From CAWCJL01 sp963795775 (GTDB taxonomy: Bacteria; Acidobacteriota; Terriglobia; Terriglobales; Acidobacteriaceae): a stretch of 64,000 bases of DNA. The position numbers and the translations under genes are program-made. Numbering within the stretch: position 1 is the first letter of the stretch; each line of letters opens with the position of its first letter. Location of the stretch: assembly GCA_963795775.1 (NCBI GenBank), contig CAWCJL010000002.1, forward strand, positions 744,001 to 808,000, written 5' to 3'. Under the pieces are notes generated by a model that was given only the letters and a program-made list of their open reading frames with translations, searched no databases and was not told the DNA's origin. Positions 43,935 through 52,984 of the stretch are shown here, piece by piece.

Positions 43935-46535
43935 GTGCGGGAACACCTGGCTACGCTTGTCGAGGATTTCCGGCGTCACGGACGGCAGACGGCGGTGGTG
44001 ACGCATGCCGGGAACCGGCGGTTTGCGACGTCGTGGGCGGAGCTTGCGGAGTGGAGTGCGCGGTTCGCGGCGGAGTTGGAACGGCGCGGTATCGGGCAGG
44101 GCGAGCGCGTGCTGCTGTGGGGGAACAACAGCGCCGCGTGGATGGCGGCGTTCTTCGGCTGCGTGCTGCGCGGGGTGATCGCGGTGCCGCTGGATGCGGC
44201 GGGCGATGCGGGCTTTGCGGCCCGGGTATGGCGGGAGACCACGCCGGCGCTGCTGGTGGGCGATGCGGGGCTGCTGGAGCAGCTACGGCGGGCGGGGGCG
44301 GAGAGCCCGGCGCTGCCGTTTGAGGAGTTTGCGGCGCGGTTGCCCGGTCCGGACTACACGCCTGCTGCGGGGCTGCGGCGCTCGACCGCGCTGCAGATTG
44401 TCTTTACCTCGGGCACGACGGCGGAACCAAAAGGCGTGGTGCATACGCACGGGAACGTACTGGCTTCGCTCGACCCCATTGAGCAGGAGATAGCGCGCTA
44501 TCGCAAATATGAGCGGCTGGTGCATCCACTGCGTTTTCTGCATACGCTGCCGCTGAGCCATGTGTTCGGGCAGTTCATGGGCTTGTGGGTCCCCCCGTTG
44601 CTGGCCGCCGAGGTGCACTTCGAGGCGCGGCTGGAACCGCCGCGGCTGGCAGGGCTGATCCGGCGCGAACGCATTTCCGTGCTGGCGGCGGTGCCGCGCG
44701 TGCTGGAGTTGTTGCGGACGCACCTGATGCAGCTTGATCCGGGGCTGAACCAAGCGCTCTTGCAGAGTGCGGGCGCATCGGCACTGCGGCGGTGGTGGCG
44801 TTTTCGGCGGCAGCACCGGCTGTTTGGATGGAAATTCTGGGCGCTGGTGTGCGGGGGCGCGACGCTGCCGGCGGTGCTTGAGGAGTTCTGGACGGGGCTG
44901 GGGTTTGCGCTGATCCAGGGCTACGGGATGACGGAGACGACGGCGCTGGTGACGCTGAATCATCCGTTCCGGAGTACGCGTGGGAGCATTGGGAAACCGC
45001 TGGCCGGGCGGGAGGTGCGGCTGGGACCGGATGGGGAGATCCTGGTGCGCGGCGGCTCGATCGCGGACGCCGAGTGGCGCGGGGGCAGGATGCAGCCGCG
45101 GAGCACGGACGAGGGTTGGCTGGCGACTGGGGACCTGGCGGCAGAGGGAGCAGGCGGTGCGCTGGTCTTTGCCGGGCGGAAGAGCGACACAATTGTGACG
45201 GCGGCCGGGCTGAAGATTCATCCGCAGGATCTGGAAGGGGCGCTGGTGGGGTCGCCGGGGGTGCGCGCCGCGTCGGTGGTGGGGCATGGGTCGGCTGCGG
45301 GGCCGCAACCGGTGGCGGTGCTACTGATGGAGGCGGGGGCCGGGGAGAAGGCGGCGGAAGTGGCGGTGGAGCAGGCGAATGCGAAGCTGGCTCCCTTCCA
45401 GCAGATACGGCGCTCGCTGGTGTGGCCGCAGGCGGACTTCCCGCGGACTTCCACCGGAAAGGTACTGCGGCGGGCGGTGGCGGCGTGGGTGGAGCAGGTG
45501 CTGGCGGGGGGCGATGCGAGCAGCACGCCGGGTAACGATCCGTTGCTGAACGCGCTGCGCAGCCTGCCGGGGGCGGAGGCGGAGGGGGAAATCACGGATG
45601 CTTCGCGGCTGAGCGAGGATCTGCACCTGGACAGCCTGAGCCTGGTGGAGCTGCAGAGCACGCTGGAGTCGCGGTTCGGGGTAGAGGTAGGCGAGCTGGG
45701 GTTTCAGCAGGTGCGGACGGTGGGCGATCTAAGGCGGCTGCTGGCGTTGCCGGCAGCGCAGACCACGGCGCTTGCGGAAAGCGGGAGGACGGGTGGCGAG
45801 GGGCGTCCGGTGCGGCAGATGCGTGCGGAGCCACAGCGGGGCAGGTATCCGCGGTGGCCGTGGTGGACGCCGGTGCGGTGGCTGCGCACGGCATTTGTGG
45901 AGGCGGTGGCTCGGCCGCTGGTGCGGCTGCTGCTGCGACCGGCGGTGGTGCGTCCGGCCGGCACGGCAGAGGCGATGAGCAAGCCGATGCTGATCGTGAG
46001 CAACCACGTGACCGCGTTCGATGTGCCGCTGGTGCTGTATGCGCTGCCGCGACCCGCGCGGGACCGGGTGGCGGTGGCCATGGCGGCGCACCTGCTGCTG
46101 GGCTGGCGGCATGGGCGGGCAGAACGCTTCCGCTTTCTGGGCCTGCTTACGCCGCTGGCGTACTGGATCCTGACGGCGCTGTTTAATATCTTCCCACTGC
46201 CGCAGGGGGCGGGGTTCCGCGCCAGCTTTGCGCACGCGGGCGAAGCGCTGGATCGCGGCATGCATGTGCTGGTTTTCCCGGAAGGGGTGCGCTCGCCGGA
46301 TGGCACGATGGGGCGTTTTCAGTCCGGCATCGGGCTGTTGACGCAGCAGTCGGGCACGCCGGTGCTGCCGGTGCTCTTGCAGGGGCTGGGAGAGATCAAG
46401 CTGAAGCAGCGGCGGTGGTTTCGGCCGGGCACGGTTACCATTTCCGTGGGTGATCCGGTGAGGATGCGGCCGCAGGAGAGTCCGCAGGAGTTTTCGGAGC
46501 GGCTGCGGGCGGTGGTGGCGGGGTTGGGGGGTTGA
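43935..46535 (+). CDS. AMP-ligase / acyl carrier / PlsC acyltransferase fusion
   Basis: Three domains lie in one 866-residue chain. About 1-530 is an adenylate-forming ligase (FTSGTTAEPKGVVHTHGN, GYGMTETTALV, GWLATGDLA, and catalytic Lys in RTSTGKVLRR). About 545-625 is a carrier domain with the phosphopantetheine serine in LHLDSLSLVELQ. About 660-866 is a 1-acylglycerol-3-phosphate acyltransferase-like domain (NHVTAFD for NHxxxxD, FPEGVRS). It probably activates a fatty acid, loads it on its own carrier and transfers it to a lipid acceptor, similar in idea to the Aas protein but with a built-in carrier. GTG 43935 is the first possible start after a stop; no clear ribosome site. Confidence 0.88.
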   Translation: MREHLATLVEDFRRHGRQTAVVTHAGNRRFATSWAELAEWSARFAAELERRGIGQGERVLLWGNNSAAWMAAFFGCVLRGVIAVPLDAAGDAGFAARVWRETTPALLVGDAGLLEQLRRAGAESPALPFEEFAARLPGPDYTPAAGLRRSTALQIVFTSGTTAEPKGVVHTHGNVLASLDPIEQEIARYRKYERLVHPLRFLHTLPLSHVFGQFMGLWVPPLLAAEVHFEARLEPPRLAGLIRRERISVLAAVPRVLELLRTHLMQLDPGLNQALLQSAGASALRRWWRFRRQHRLFGWKFWALVCGGATLPAVLEEFWTGLGFALIQGYGMTETTALVTLNHPFRSTRGSIGKPLAGREVRLGPDGEILVRGGSIADAEWRGGRMQPRSTDEGWLATGDLAAEGAGGALVFAGRKSDTIVTAAGLKIHPQDLEGALVGSPGVRAASVVGHGSAAGPQPVAVLLMEAGAGEKAAEVAVEQANAKLAPFQQIRRSLVWPQADFPRTSTGKVLRRAVAAWVEQVLAGGDASSTPGNDPLLNALRSLPGAEAEGEITDASRLSEDLHLDSLSLVELQSTLESRFGVEVGELGFQQVRTVGDLRRLLALPAAQTTALAESGRTGGEGRPVRQMRAEPQRGRYPRWPWWTPVRWLRTAFVEAVARPLVRLLLRPAVVRPAGTAEAMSKPMLIVSNHVTAFDVPLVLYALPRPARDRVAVAMAAHLLLGWRHGRAERFRFLGLLTPLAYWILTALFNIFPLPQGAGFRASFAHAGEALDRGMHVLVFPEGVRSPDGTMGRFQSGIGLLTQQSGTPVLPVLLQGLGEIKLKQRRWFRPGTVTISVGDPVRMRPQESPQEFSERLRAVVAGLGG

Positions 46536-46539
46536 AGGG

Positions 46540-47226
46540 GCAGGGGGCAAGGTTAGCGGTCAGGGATCGAGGGCTCAGGGGGCAGGGGCAGGGGCAGGGG
46601 TCGAGTCCCACCGTTCGCGCTTGTGTTTGTGATGGCCGTAGCGGGGCGCGAAGGATGGGGCACCCGGGCTTTGCTGGGGAGAAGCAGATCCCTCGCTTCG
46701 CTCGGGATGACACGACGGCCCTTCGCTCACGATGATGAGTTGTGGTTGTGAGCGGGCGAACCGCAGGTCCTTCGACTGCGTGGGCCGGCGCGGCCGGCCC
46801 ACTTCGCTCAGGATGACAACGTTTGGAGCGGGCGAGCCGTTCGGTAAAGCAGAGCGGCGTCAAAGCAGAGCGTTCGGCTCGCTCCCCACCCCAACACGCA
46901 ACTTCGGCGTGCCGGAGACCCCGCTGCGCTCGCTCGGGATGACACGATTGGTTGCGGCGATCACGCGCTTCGCTCGGGGTGACACGATGGCGTAGCGCTC
47001 ACGATGACAGCATAACCGCGGCGATTACGATGACGAGTTGTGGTTGTGTGAGCGGGCGAACCGCAGGTCCTTCGACTGCGTGGGCCGGCGCGGCCGGCCC
47101 ACTTCGCTCAGGATGACAAATGTGTGGGTTGTGCGAGCGGCTCAGCAAAGCAGAGGGGGCGGCTCGCTCTCCACCCCAGCACGCAACTGCAGAGTGCCGG
47201 GGACCCCGGTGCGCTCGGATGACAGT
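46540..47226. repeat. repeat block with a 299-base-spaced duplication
   Basis: Holds a GGGGCAGG-type tract (46540-46600), a long inverted repeat (about 46607-46669), GCAGATCCCTCG...GGGATGACA (46682-46712), two near-identical segments GAGTTGTGGTTGTG...CCGCAGGTCC...GGCCGGCGCGGCCGGCC...CAGGATGACA at 46737-46819 and 47036-47119, and CACCCC(A)GCACGCAA...GGGACCCC elements at about 46885-46942 and 47170-47222. No gene is seen in 693 bases. Confidence 0.8.
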
Positions 47227-47228
47227 GG

Positions 47229-48230
47229 CTAACGCAGCAGGGTGGCGGCTTCCTTGGCGAAGTAGGTGACGATGAAGTCGGCGCCGGCGCGGCGGATGGA
47301 TATGAGGGATTCGAGGATGGCGCGCTTGCGGTCGAGCCAGCCGTTGGCGAAGGCGGCCTGCAGCATGGAGTATTCGCCGGAGACCTGGTAGGCGCCCATG
47401 GGGACGTCGAAGCGTCCGCGCGCGGCGTGGATGACGTCGAGGTACGGGAGGGCCGGCTTCATCAGGATCATGTCGGCACCTTCGCCCAGGTCCTGCTCAA
47501 TCTCGCGCATGGCTTCGCGGAGATTGGCGCCGTCCATCTGGTAACTGTGGCGGTCACCGAACTGCGGCGCGGAGTCGGCGGCATCGCGGAAGGGTCCGTA
47601 GAAGGCGGAGGCGAACTTGGCGGCGTAGGAGAGGATGGGCGTGCTCTCGTGGCCGGCTTCGTCCAGCTCGTCGCGGATGACGCCGACGCGCCCATCCATC
47701 ATGTCCGAGGGCGCGACGATATCGGCGCCGGCTTCTGCGAGCGAGACGGCGGCCTGGGCGAGCAGGCCGAGGCTGGCGTCGTTGTCGATTTCGTACGAGG
47801 TCTCCTTTTCGCCGACCGTCTGGCGCACCACACCGCAATGGCCGTGGGAGGTGTACTCGCAGAGGCAGACATCGGCGATGAGGACGAGGTTCCTGGTCGC
47901 GGCACTCGCCTTGAGCGCGCGGAGGGCCTGCTGCACGATGCCGTTCGGGTCATAGGCGCCGCTGCCGTGCTCGTCTTTGCTTGCCGGCAGGCCGAAAAGG
48001 AGCAGGCCTCCGAGGCCGAGGGCTGCGGCCTGATCGGCTTCTTTGAGAGCTTCGTCGATGGAGAGATTGAAGACGCCGGGCATGGAGGCGATCTCTCGCC
48101 GGACGCCTTCACCGGGACAGAGAAAGAGCGGGTACACCAGCGCTCCGGGGTGGAGATGCGTTTCACGCACGAGCGAGCGCATGGCGGCCGTGGAGCGCAG
48201 GCGGCGCAGACGGGTTTGGGGGAATTCCAT
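47229..48230 (-). CDS. hemB: delta-aminolevulinic acid dehydratase (porphobilinogen synthase)
   Basis: The 333-residue enzyme condenses two 5-aminolevulinate molecules to porphobilinogen in tetrapyrrole synthesis. The Schiff-base lysines are Lys205 (SYAAKFAS) and Lys258 (LMKPALPYLD). Cys122, Cys124 and Cys132 (DVCLCEYTSHGHCG) form the C-x-C-x7-C site, so this is the zinc-dependent class. FGDRHSYQMD and VSGEYSML are also conserved. The start ATG 48230 has no Shine-Dalgarno but lies 6 bases from a TACACT box, suggesting a leaderless transcript. No other hem gene is adjacent. Confidence 0.96.
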   Translation of the reverse strand: MEFPQTRLRRLRSTAAMRSLVRETHLHPGALVYPLFLCPGEGVRREIASMPGVFNLSIDEALKEADQAAALGLGGLLLFGLPASKDEHGSGAYDPNGIVQQALRALKASAATRNLVLIADVCLCEYTSHGHCGVVRQTVGEKETSYEIDNDASLGLLAQAAVSLAEAGADIVAPSDMMDGRVGVIRDELDEAGHESTPILSYAAKFASAFYGPFRDAADSAPQFGDRHSYQMDGANLREAMREIEQDLGEGADMILMKPALPYLDVIHAARGRFDVPMGAYQVSGEYSMLQAAFANGWLDRKRAILESLISIRRAGADFIVTYFAKEAATLLR

Positions 48231-48236
48231 GGTTTT

Positions 48237-48264
48237 AGTGTAGATGGGCGGGGTGGGGGGTCAG
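48237..48264 (-). promoter_or_regulatory. hemB promoter, leaderless
   Basis: On the minus strand TACACT (48242-48237) lies 6 bases before the ATG. CTGACC (48264-48259), 16 bases further up, is a fair -35 box and is formed by the first unit of the adjoining heptamer array. Confidence 0.5.
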
Positions 48265-48445
48265 GGGTCAGGGGTCAGGGGCAGGCGAACCGCAGGTCCT
48301 TCGACTCGCTACGCTCGCTCAGGATGACAAGGGTTGTAGTAACGCTTGCTCAGGAATGAGAGCGTGCGGGTGTGCGAGCCGGCGGGAACAGCAGTTCCCT
48401 CGGCTCGCTCTCCACCCCAGCACGCAACGGCGGCGTGCCGGGGAT
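48255..48445. repeat. heptamer array and REP elements upstream of hemB
   Basis: GGGGTCA x3 (48258-48284), CCGCAGGTCCTTCGACTCGC...CAGGATGACA (48290-48329), and CTCCACCCCAGCACGCAACGGCGGCGTGCC (48409-48440). Confidence 0.75.
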
Positions 48446-48450
48446 GGCCT

Positions 48451-48996
48451 TCAGGGAGTCTGGGGCATGGAAATCTGGTCGTACTCGATGGCGGAAGGGG
48501 ACGGCAGCAGCACCCACAGGGTGTAGATGGCGAGCAGGGTGCCGGTGATGGGCTTGAGCAAGGTGAGAAACGCGGTCACGATGGCGAGGATGCGTCCCCA
48601 GGAGGCGCGGCGCATAAGGCCGATGCCGGTGATGACGCAGAGCAGGGCTCGCAACCCAATGACCACCGAGACAAACGGCAACAGCCAGGAGAATTGCGCA
48701 ACCAAGGCCGGGTGATGATGGAAATGCCCGGCGAAGGGGGCCAGTCTCCACGGGCCGGTTCCGGGACCGATCATTGCTGCGAGGAACGGAAGAGCGACGA
48801 GCCAGCCGAGGACGGTCCAGGCCGCGTATACCAGCCACAGCACGCCGAGGGTTTGCAGGTTGCGATGCACCCGCGTGGGGAAGAACGCGGTCTGCATGGG
48901 CATGGGGGGCACGGGTGGTGCGGCGACCGCAGCGCCGCAATGGGTACACGTTCGGTTTCCGGGTTGTAATGGCTGTCCACACACGCTGCAAAACAT
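48451..48996 (-). CDS. zinc-ribbon membrane protein of unknown function
   Basis: The 181-residue protein opens with a zinc ribbon MFCSVCGQPLQPGNRTCTHC (Cys3, Cys6, Cys17, Cys20), then a Pro/Met-rich linker and three to four hydrophobic helices (GVLWLVYAAWTVLGWLVAL; FVSVVIGLRALLCVITGIGL; ILAIVTAFLTLLKPITGTLL). Such double-zinc-ribbon membrane proteins are common and uncharacterised. ATG 48996 is preceded by AGGAGG, confirming the start. Upstream and divergent is mutS2. Confidence 0.8.
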   Translation of the reverse strand: MFCSVCGQPLQPGNRTCTHCGAAVAAPPVPPMPMQTAFFPTRVHRNLQTLGVLWLVYAAWTVLGWLVALPFLAAMIGPGTGPWRLAPFAGHFHHHPALVAQFSWLLPFVSVVIGLRALLCVITGIGLMRRASWGRILAIVTAFLTLLKPITGTLLAIYTLWVLLPSPSAIEYDQISMPQTP

Positions 48997-49111
48997 AAGG
49001 GGCCTCCTGGCGGCTGCCGCGCCGGCCGGAGGTGGCGTTTTGTGAGGAAAACCGGGCGCTCCGGACCGGCGCTTCAGTGGTTGGTACGCAGGGGCAGATG
49101 CGCGGGTTCCC

Positions 49112-49149
49112 TTGCCTGTGGCCGGCGCACGGGCGGTACATTGGAGGGG
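49112..49149 (+). promoter_or_regulatory. mutS2 promoter, leaderless
   Basis: TTGCCT (49112-49117), a 19-base spacer and TACATT (49137-49142), with the GTG start codon 6 bases on, the same -10-to-start distance as for ruvB. Confidence 0.45.
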
Positions 49150-51685
49150 TGAGCCTGTTTCCGGACATCCCTTCGCCCCTGACCGAGTTGAGCCGCAGCA
49201 CGCTGGAGTGGGACCGCCTGCTGGACCTGCTCGCCTTTTATGCCACGGCCGGGGTGACAAAGGATTGGCTGCGGGCGCTGGTGCCCTCCGCCGACGCGGC
49301 ATGGTTCGGCCGCGAGCAATTGCTGGTGAGCGAGATGCGGGTGCTGCTTTCTGCCGGGGTACGGCCGGCGCTGGGCGGACTCTTTGACGCAACGCAGCTC
49401 CTGGCGAAGTCGCGCATTCCAGGCGCGGCACTCGAAGCCGACGAGCTGCGCACGCTGCTGGCGTTGATTGACGACATTGCGGCGTGGCAGGCGGCGATTA
49501 CGCAGCTCGGGGACGATCTGCGGGAGCGCAGCGCGGGCCTGCGCGCGCTGGCGGCGCCGCTGGAAGGAGCGCCGCTGCGGCACCTGGTGGAGTCGCTGCG
49601 CAAGCGGATGAATCCGGATGGCACGCTGGCGGACGACGCGTCGCCGGACCTGCGACGGATTCGGCGCGAGATGGAGCGGCAGCAGCGTGTGATCGAGGAA
49701 AGCCTGCGGCATGCGCTGCGGCGCCTGTCTGAAGGCGGAACGACGCAGGAGGACCTGATCACCATTCGCGGGGAGCGCTTTGTGATTCCGGTGAAGGCGG
49801 AGTGGAAGCGGCGGGTTCCGGGCGTGGTGCACGGCGCGAGCTCGAGCGGGCAGACGGTGTACCTGGAGCCACTGGAGACGATTGAGCAGAACAATGAGCT
49901 GGTGCGCCTGCTGGATGAGGAGCAGGCGGAGATCCACCGCATTTTTCTGGCGATGACGCGGGAGATCGGGGCGCAGGCTCCGGCCATCAGCGCGGGAGCG
50001 GCGATGCTGGCGCGGGTGGATTCGCTGCAGGCGCGCGCGCGGTTTGCGCAGGAGTACGACTGCGTGACGCCGGAGGTGGCGCAGGAGGAGAGCGGCGGCG
50101 CGCCGGAGTGGACCGAAATCCGGAGCTGGACAGAAATCCGGAGCTGGACCGAAGGCCGGAGCTGCATTTGGAGAAGGCGCGGCATCCGCTGCTGGAGCGG
50201 CGGCTGCGGGCGAGCGGGGGCACGCTGGTGCCGCTGACGCTGGCGCTTACATCGGAGGCACGGCAGTTGATCATCAGCGGGCCCAATACCGGCGGCAAAA
50301 CGGTGGCGCTGAAGACGGCGGGGCTGCTGGCGATGATGGCGCAGGCGGCGATTCCGGTGCCGGCGGAGCGCGCGGTGCTGCCGGTGTTCCATTGCTTTCT
50401 CGCCGATATCGGGGATGCGCAGTCTATTGAGCAGAACCTGTCTACGTTTTCCGCGCATATCGTGAATCTGAACCGGATTGCAGAAAGCGCGGACGAGCAC
50501 TCGCTGGTGCTGCTGGATGAACTCGGCTCGGCGACGGATCCGGAAGAGGGCGCGGCGCTGGCGGTGGCGATCGCGGAGCATTTTCTGCGGCGGAGGGCGT
50601 GGTCGATTATCTCGACGCACCACACGTCGCTGAAGGTGTATGCGGCGCAAACGCCCGGGGTGCTGAATGCCGCAGTGGGCTTTGATGAGCGGACGCTGGC
50701 GCCTACCTACGAGCTGCGGCTGGGCGTACCGGGGGCGTCGGCCGGCATTAACATCGCGCAGCGGCTGGGGCTCCATCCGGCGATCATCGCGGAGGCGCGG
50801 GGACGGCTGTCGCACCAGACGGAGGACATCGGCAACTTCCTGGACCAGTTGCATAGCCAGCTCACGGCGGTGGCGGGGGAACGCGAGCGCCTGCGCATGC
50901 GGGAGCAGGAGGTGGCGCGCGAGCGCAACCGGCTGGAGGTGGAAGGGCTGAAGGAGTGGCGGGCGAAGGTGCGCGAGCTGGAATTGCAACTGCAGTCGTT
51001 GCTGAAAGATTTCGAGTTCCGCATGCGCGAGTCCGTGCGCGCGGTGGAGGACCGCGCGGCGCAGCAGAAGCTGTCGAAGGAAGCGGAGCGCAGGCTGTCG
51101 CGGCTGCGGCGCGAGTTCAGCGAGCAGTTCAGCACGACGGCGCTGGCGCAGCACACCGGGGCGGACAAGGGCGATGCGCATGCGCAACCGCACCTGGTGC
51201 GGCATGTGGCGCCGGGGGACACGGTGCGGCTGAAGTCGCTGGGCAAAACGGGAGTGGTGCAGCGGCAGCTCGATGGCGATGCGTATGAGGTGGCTATCGG
51301 CCCGATGAAAATGCGGGTGCCGCGCAGCGATATTGCCGAGGTGATCGGCGCGAAGATGGGGAGCCCGGTGGCGGTGACACCGCTGGAGGCGGCGCGCCGG
51401 GGTGGCGTGTCGGTGTCGATGGCATCGTCCGGCGACGAGATGCGGCCGGAGATCAACGTGATCGGCCAGACGGTGGACCAGGCGACCGACGAGGTGGAGC
51501 GGTATCTCGATCGCGCCTTTCTGGCCGGACTGCCGCGGGTGCGAGTGGTGCACGGCACGGGCATGGGCGTGCTGCGCAAGGCGCTGCGCACCATGCTGAG
51601 CCGGCATCCGCACGTGGCGGTGGTGAGTGAGGCGGAGCAGGTGGAAGGCGGTGCGGGCGCTACGGTGGTGGAGCTTCGGCAGTAG
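49149..51685 (+). pseudogene. mutS2: endonuclease MutS2, one-base deletion in a tandem repeat
   Basis: The N-terminal half (GTG 49149; LEWDRLLDLLAFYATAGVTK, TIRGERFVIPVKAEWKRRVP, HGASSSGQTVYLEP) and C-terminal half (ISGPNTGGKTVALKTAGLLA Walker A, LVLLDELGSATDPEEGAALA, STHHTSLK, and the Smr nuclease domain with VIGQTVDQATDEVERYLDRA and VRVVHGTGMGVLR) form one MutS2 of about 845 residues. The frame changes at 50108/50109, where the first unit of an 18-bp repeat lacks one C. Restoring it gives PELDRN repeats leading into PELHLEKARHPLLE. MutS2 resolves branched DNA or collided ribosomes. Either a sequence error or a real slippage mutation. Confidence 0.88.
50103..50167 (+). repeat. 18-bp in-frame tandem repeat in mutS2
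   Basis: Three units CCGGAGCTGGACCGAAAT (first lacks the C after GGAG; second has one, third two substitutions) plus a partial fourth. It encodes Pro-Glu-Leu-Asp-Arg-Asn repeats placed just before the conserved PEL...RHPLL of domain V. Confidence 0.85.
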
Positions 51686-51711
51686 CGGGTGCGGTGGTTA
51701 GCTTTGGCTTG

Positions 51712-51832
51712 GATTCTTCGCTCCCCCACCCCAGCACGCAAAGACCACTCCCGGGGGCCCCGGCTGCGGCTCAGAATGACGGGGAAAACGAAAGCAGGTC
51801 CCTCGGCTCGCTACGCTCGCTCGGGATGACAG
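51712..51832. repeat. REP-type elements after mutS2
   Basis: A GGATTCTTCGCTC element fused to CCCACCCCAGCACGCAA...GGCCCCGG...CAGAATGACGG (51711-51781), then GCAGGTCCCTCGGCTCGC...CGGGATGACA (51793-51831). Confidence 0.75.
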
Positions 51833-51915
51833 GGGCGGGGTAGGAGATGGCTGGCGCAATGCGTTTTCGTGCGCTGGAAATGGGGTCGCGGGGCGGCTGG
51901 TAGAGTGGGAAAAGC

Positions 51916-52977
51916 ATGAAAATTCTCAGCGCTTCGAGCGCTCTTCCGCCCCACTACTACACGCAACAGCAAGTGTTTGCGGCCCTGAACGAACAGTGGA
52001 AAGGCAAGCTCGATAATCCTGAACTGCTGGCCCGGTTTCATTCGCGCGTGGGCGTGGACGGGCGCTACTTCTCGCTGCCGCTGGAGGCGTACACGGACCT
52101 GGATCGCTGGGGCAAGGCCAATGCAGTGTGGCTGGAGGTGGCCGAAGACCTGGGCGAGAAGGCGATCACCTGCGCGCTCCAGCGTGCGCACATGGACAAG
52201 AGCGCGATTGCGGCGCTGCTGACCGTATCGGTGACGGGGATCGCGAGCCCTTCGCTGGATGCGCACCTGGTGAACCGCATGGCGCTGCCGACCCACACGC
52301 GGCGCACGCCGATCTTCGGGCTGGGGTGCGTGGCGGGGGCGTCGGGACTGGCGCAGGCGGCGGATTACGTGCGCGCGTATCCGGACAGAGCGGCGGTGCT
52401 GTTGTCGGTGGAGTTGTGTTCGCTGACGTGGCAGCGTGGCGATCTTTCGGTGGCCAACCTGATTGCCTGCGGGTTGTTTGGTGACGGCGCTGCGGCGGTG
52501 GTGGTGGCGGGCAGCGATTTTCCTTTGCACGGCACGAGCACAGGTCCGGAGATCCTCGATGCGGCGTGCAACTTCTATCCGGGCACGGAGCAGGCGATGG
52601 GCTGGGACATCTCGGAGGAGGGCTTCCGGATTGTGCTGTCGCCCGAGGTACCGGCGATCATTCGCCAGCATCTGCCGCAGGATGTGGACGGCTTCCTGGC
52701 GCAGCACGGGCTCAAGCGATCGGACATTGGAAGCTGGATCATGCATACCGGCGGGCCCAAGGTGCTGGAGGCGATGTCCGGCTCGCTGGGGCTTCCGGAC
52801 AGAGCGTGCGCGGCGTCCTGGGATTGTCTGAGGCGGGTGGGAAACCTGTCGTCGGCATCGGTGCTGCTGGTGCTGGAGGACGTGATGCTGCATCGGCGTC
52901 CGGCTCCGGGCACGTGGGGGCTGCTGGCGGCGCTGGGACCGGGTTTCTGTTCGCAACTTCTACTGTTACGTTGGTAG
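51916..52977 (+). CDS. type III polyketide synthase
   Basis: This 353-residue thiolase-fold enzyme has the type III PKS triad: Cys138 in FGLGCVAGASGLAQAADYVR, His277 in WIMHTGGPKVLE and Asn310 in RRVGNLSSASVL. Cys-His-Asn without a Glu favours a chalcone/alkylresorcinol synthase-like enzyme over FabH; FLAQHGLKRSDIGSW is typical of bacterial alkylresorcinol or alkylpyrone synthases, which extend fatty acyl-CoA with malonyl-CoA. Nearby FAD oxidoreductase and methyltransferase genes are the usual tailoring partners. ATG 51916 follows GGGAAAAG. Confidence 0.92.
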   Translation: MKILSASSALPPHYYTQQQVFAALNEQWKGKLDNPELLARFHSRVGVDGRYFSLPLEAYTDLDRWGKANAVWLEVAEDLGEKAITCALQRAHMDKSAIAALLTVSVTGIASPSLDAHLVNRMALPTHTRRTPIFGLGCVAGASGLAQAADYVRAYPDRAAVLLSVELCSLTWQRGDLSVANLIACGLFGDGAAAVVVAGSDFPLHGTSTGPEILDAACNFYPGTEQAMGWDISEEGFRIVLSPEVPAIIRQHLPQDVDGFLAQHGLKRSDIGSWIMHTGGPKVLEAMSGSLGLPDRACAASWDCLRRVGNLSSASVLLVLEDVMLHRRPAPGTWGLLAALGPGFCSQLLLLRW

Positions 52978-52984
52978 CGCGGCG

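Noticed and set aside
49238..51613. 791-codon minus-strand frame opposite mutS2
   Set aside because: His/Arg/Gln-rich antisense translation; mutS2 motifs lie on the plus strand.
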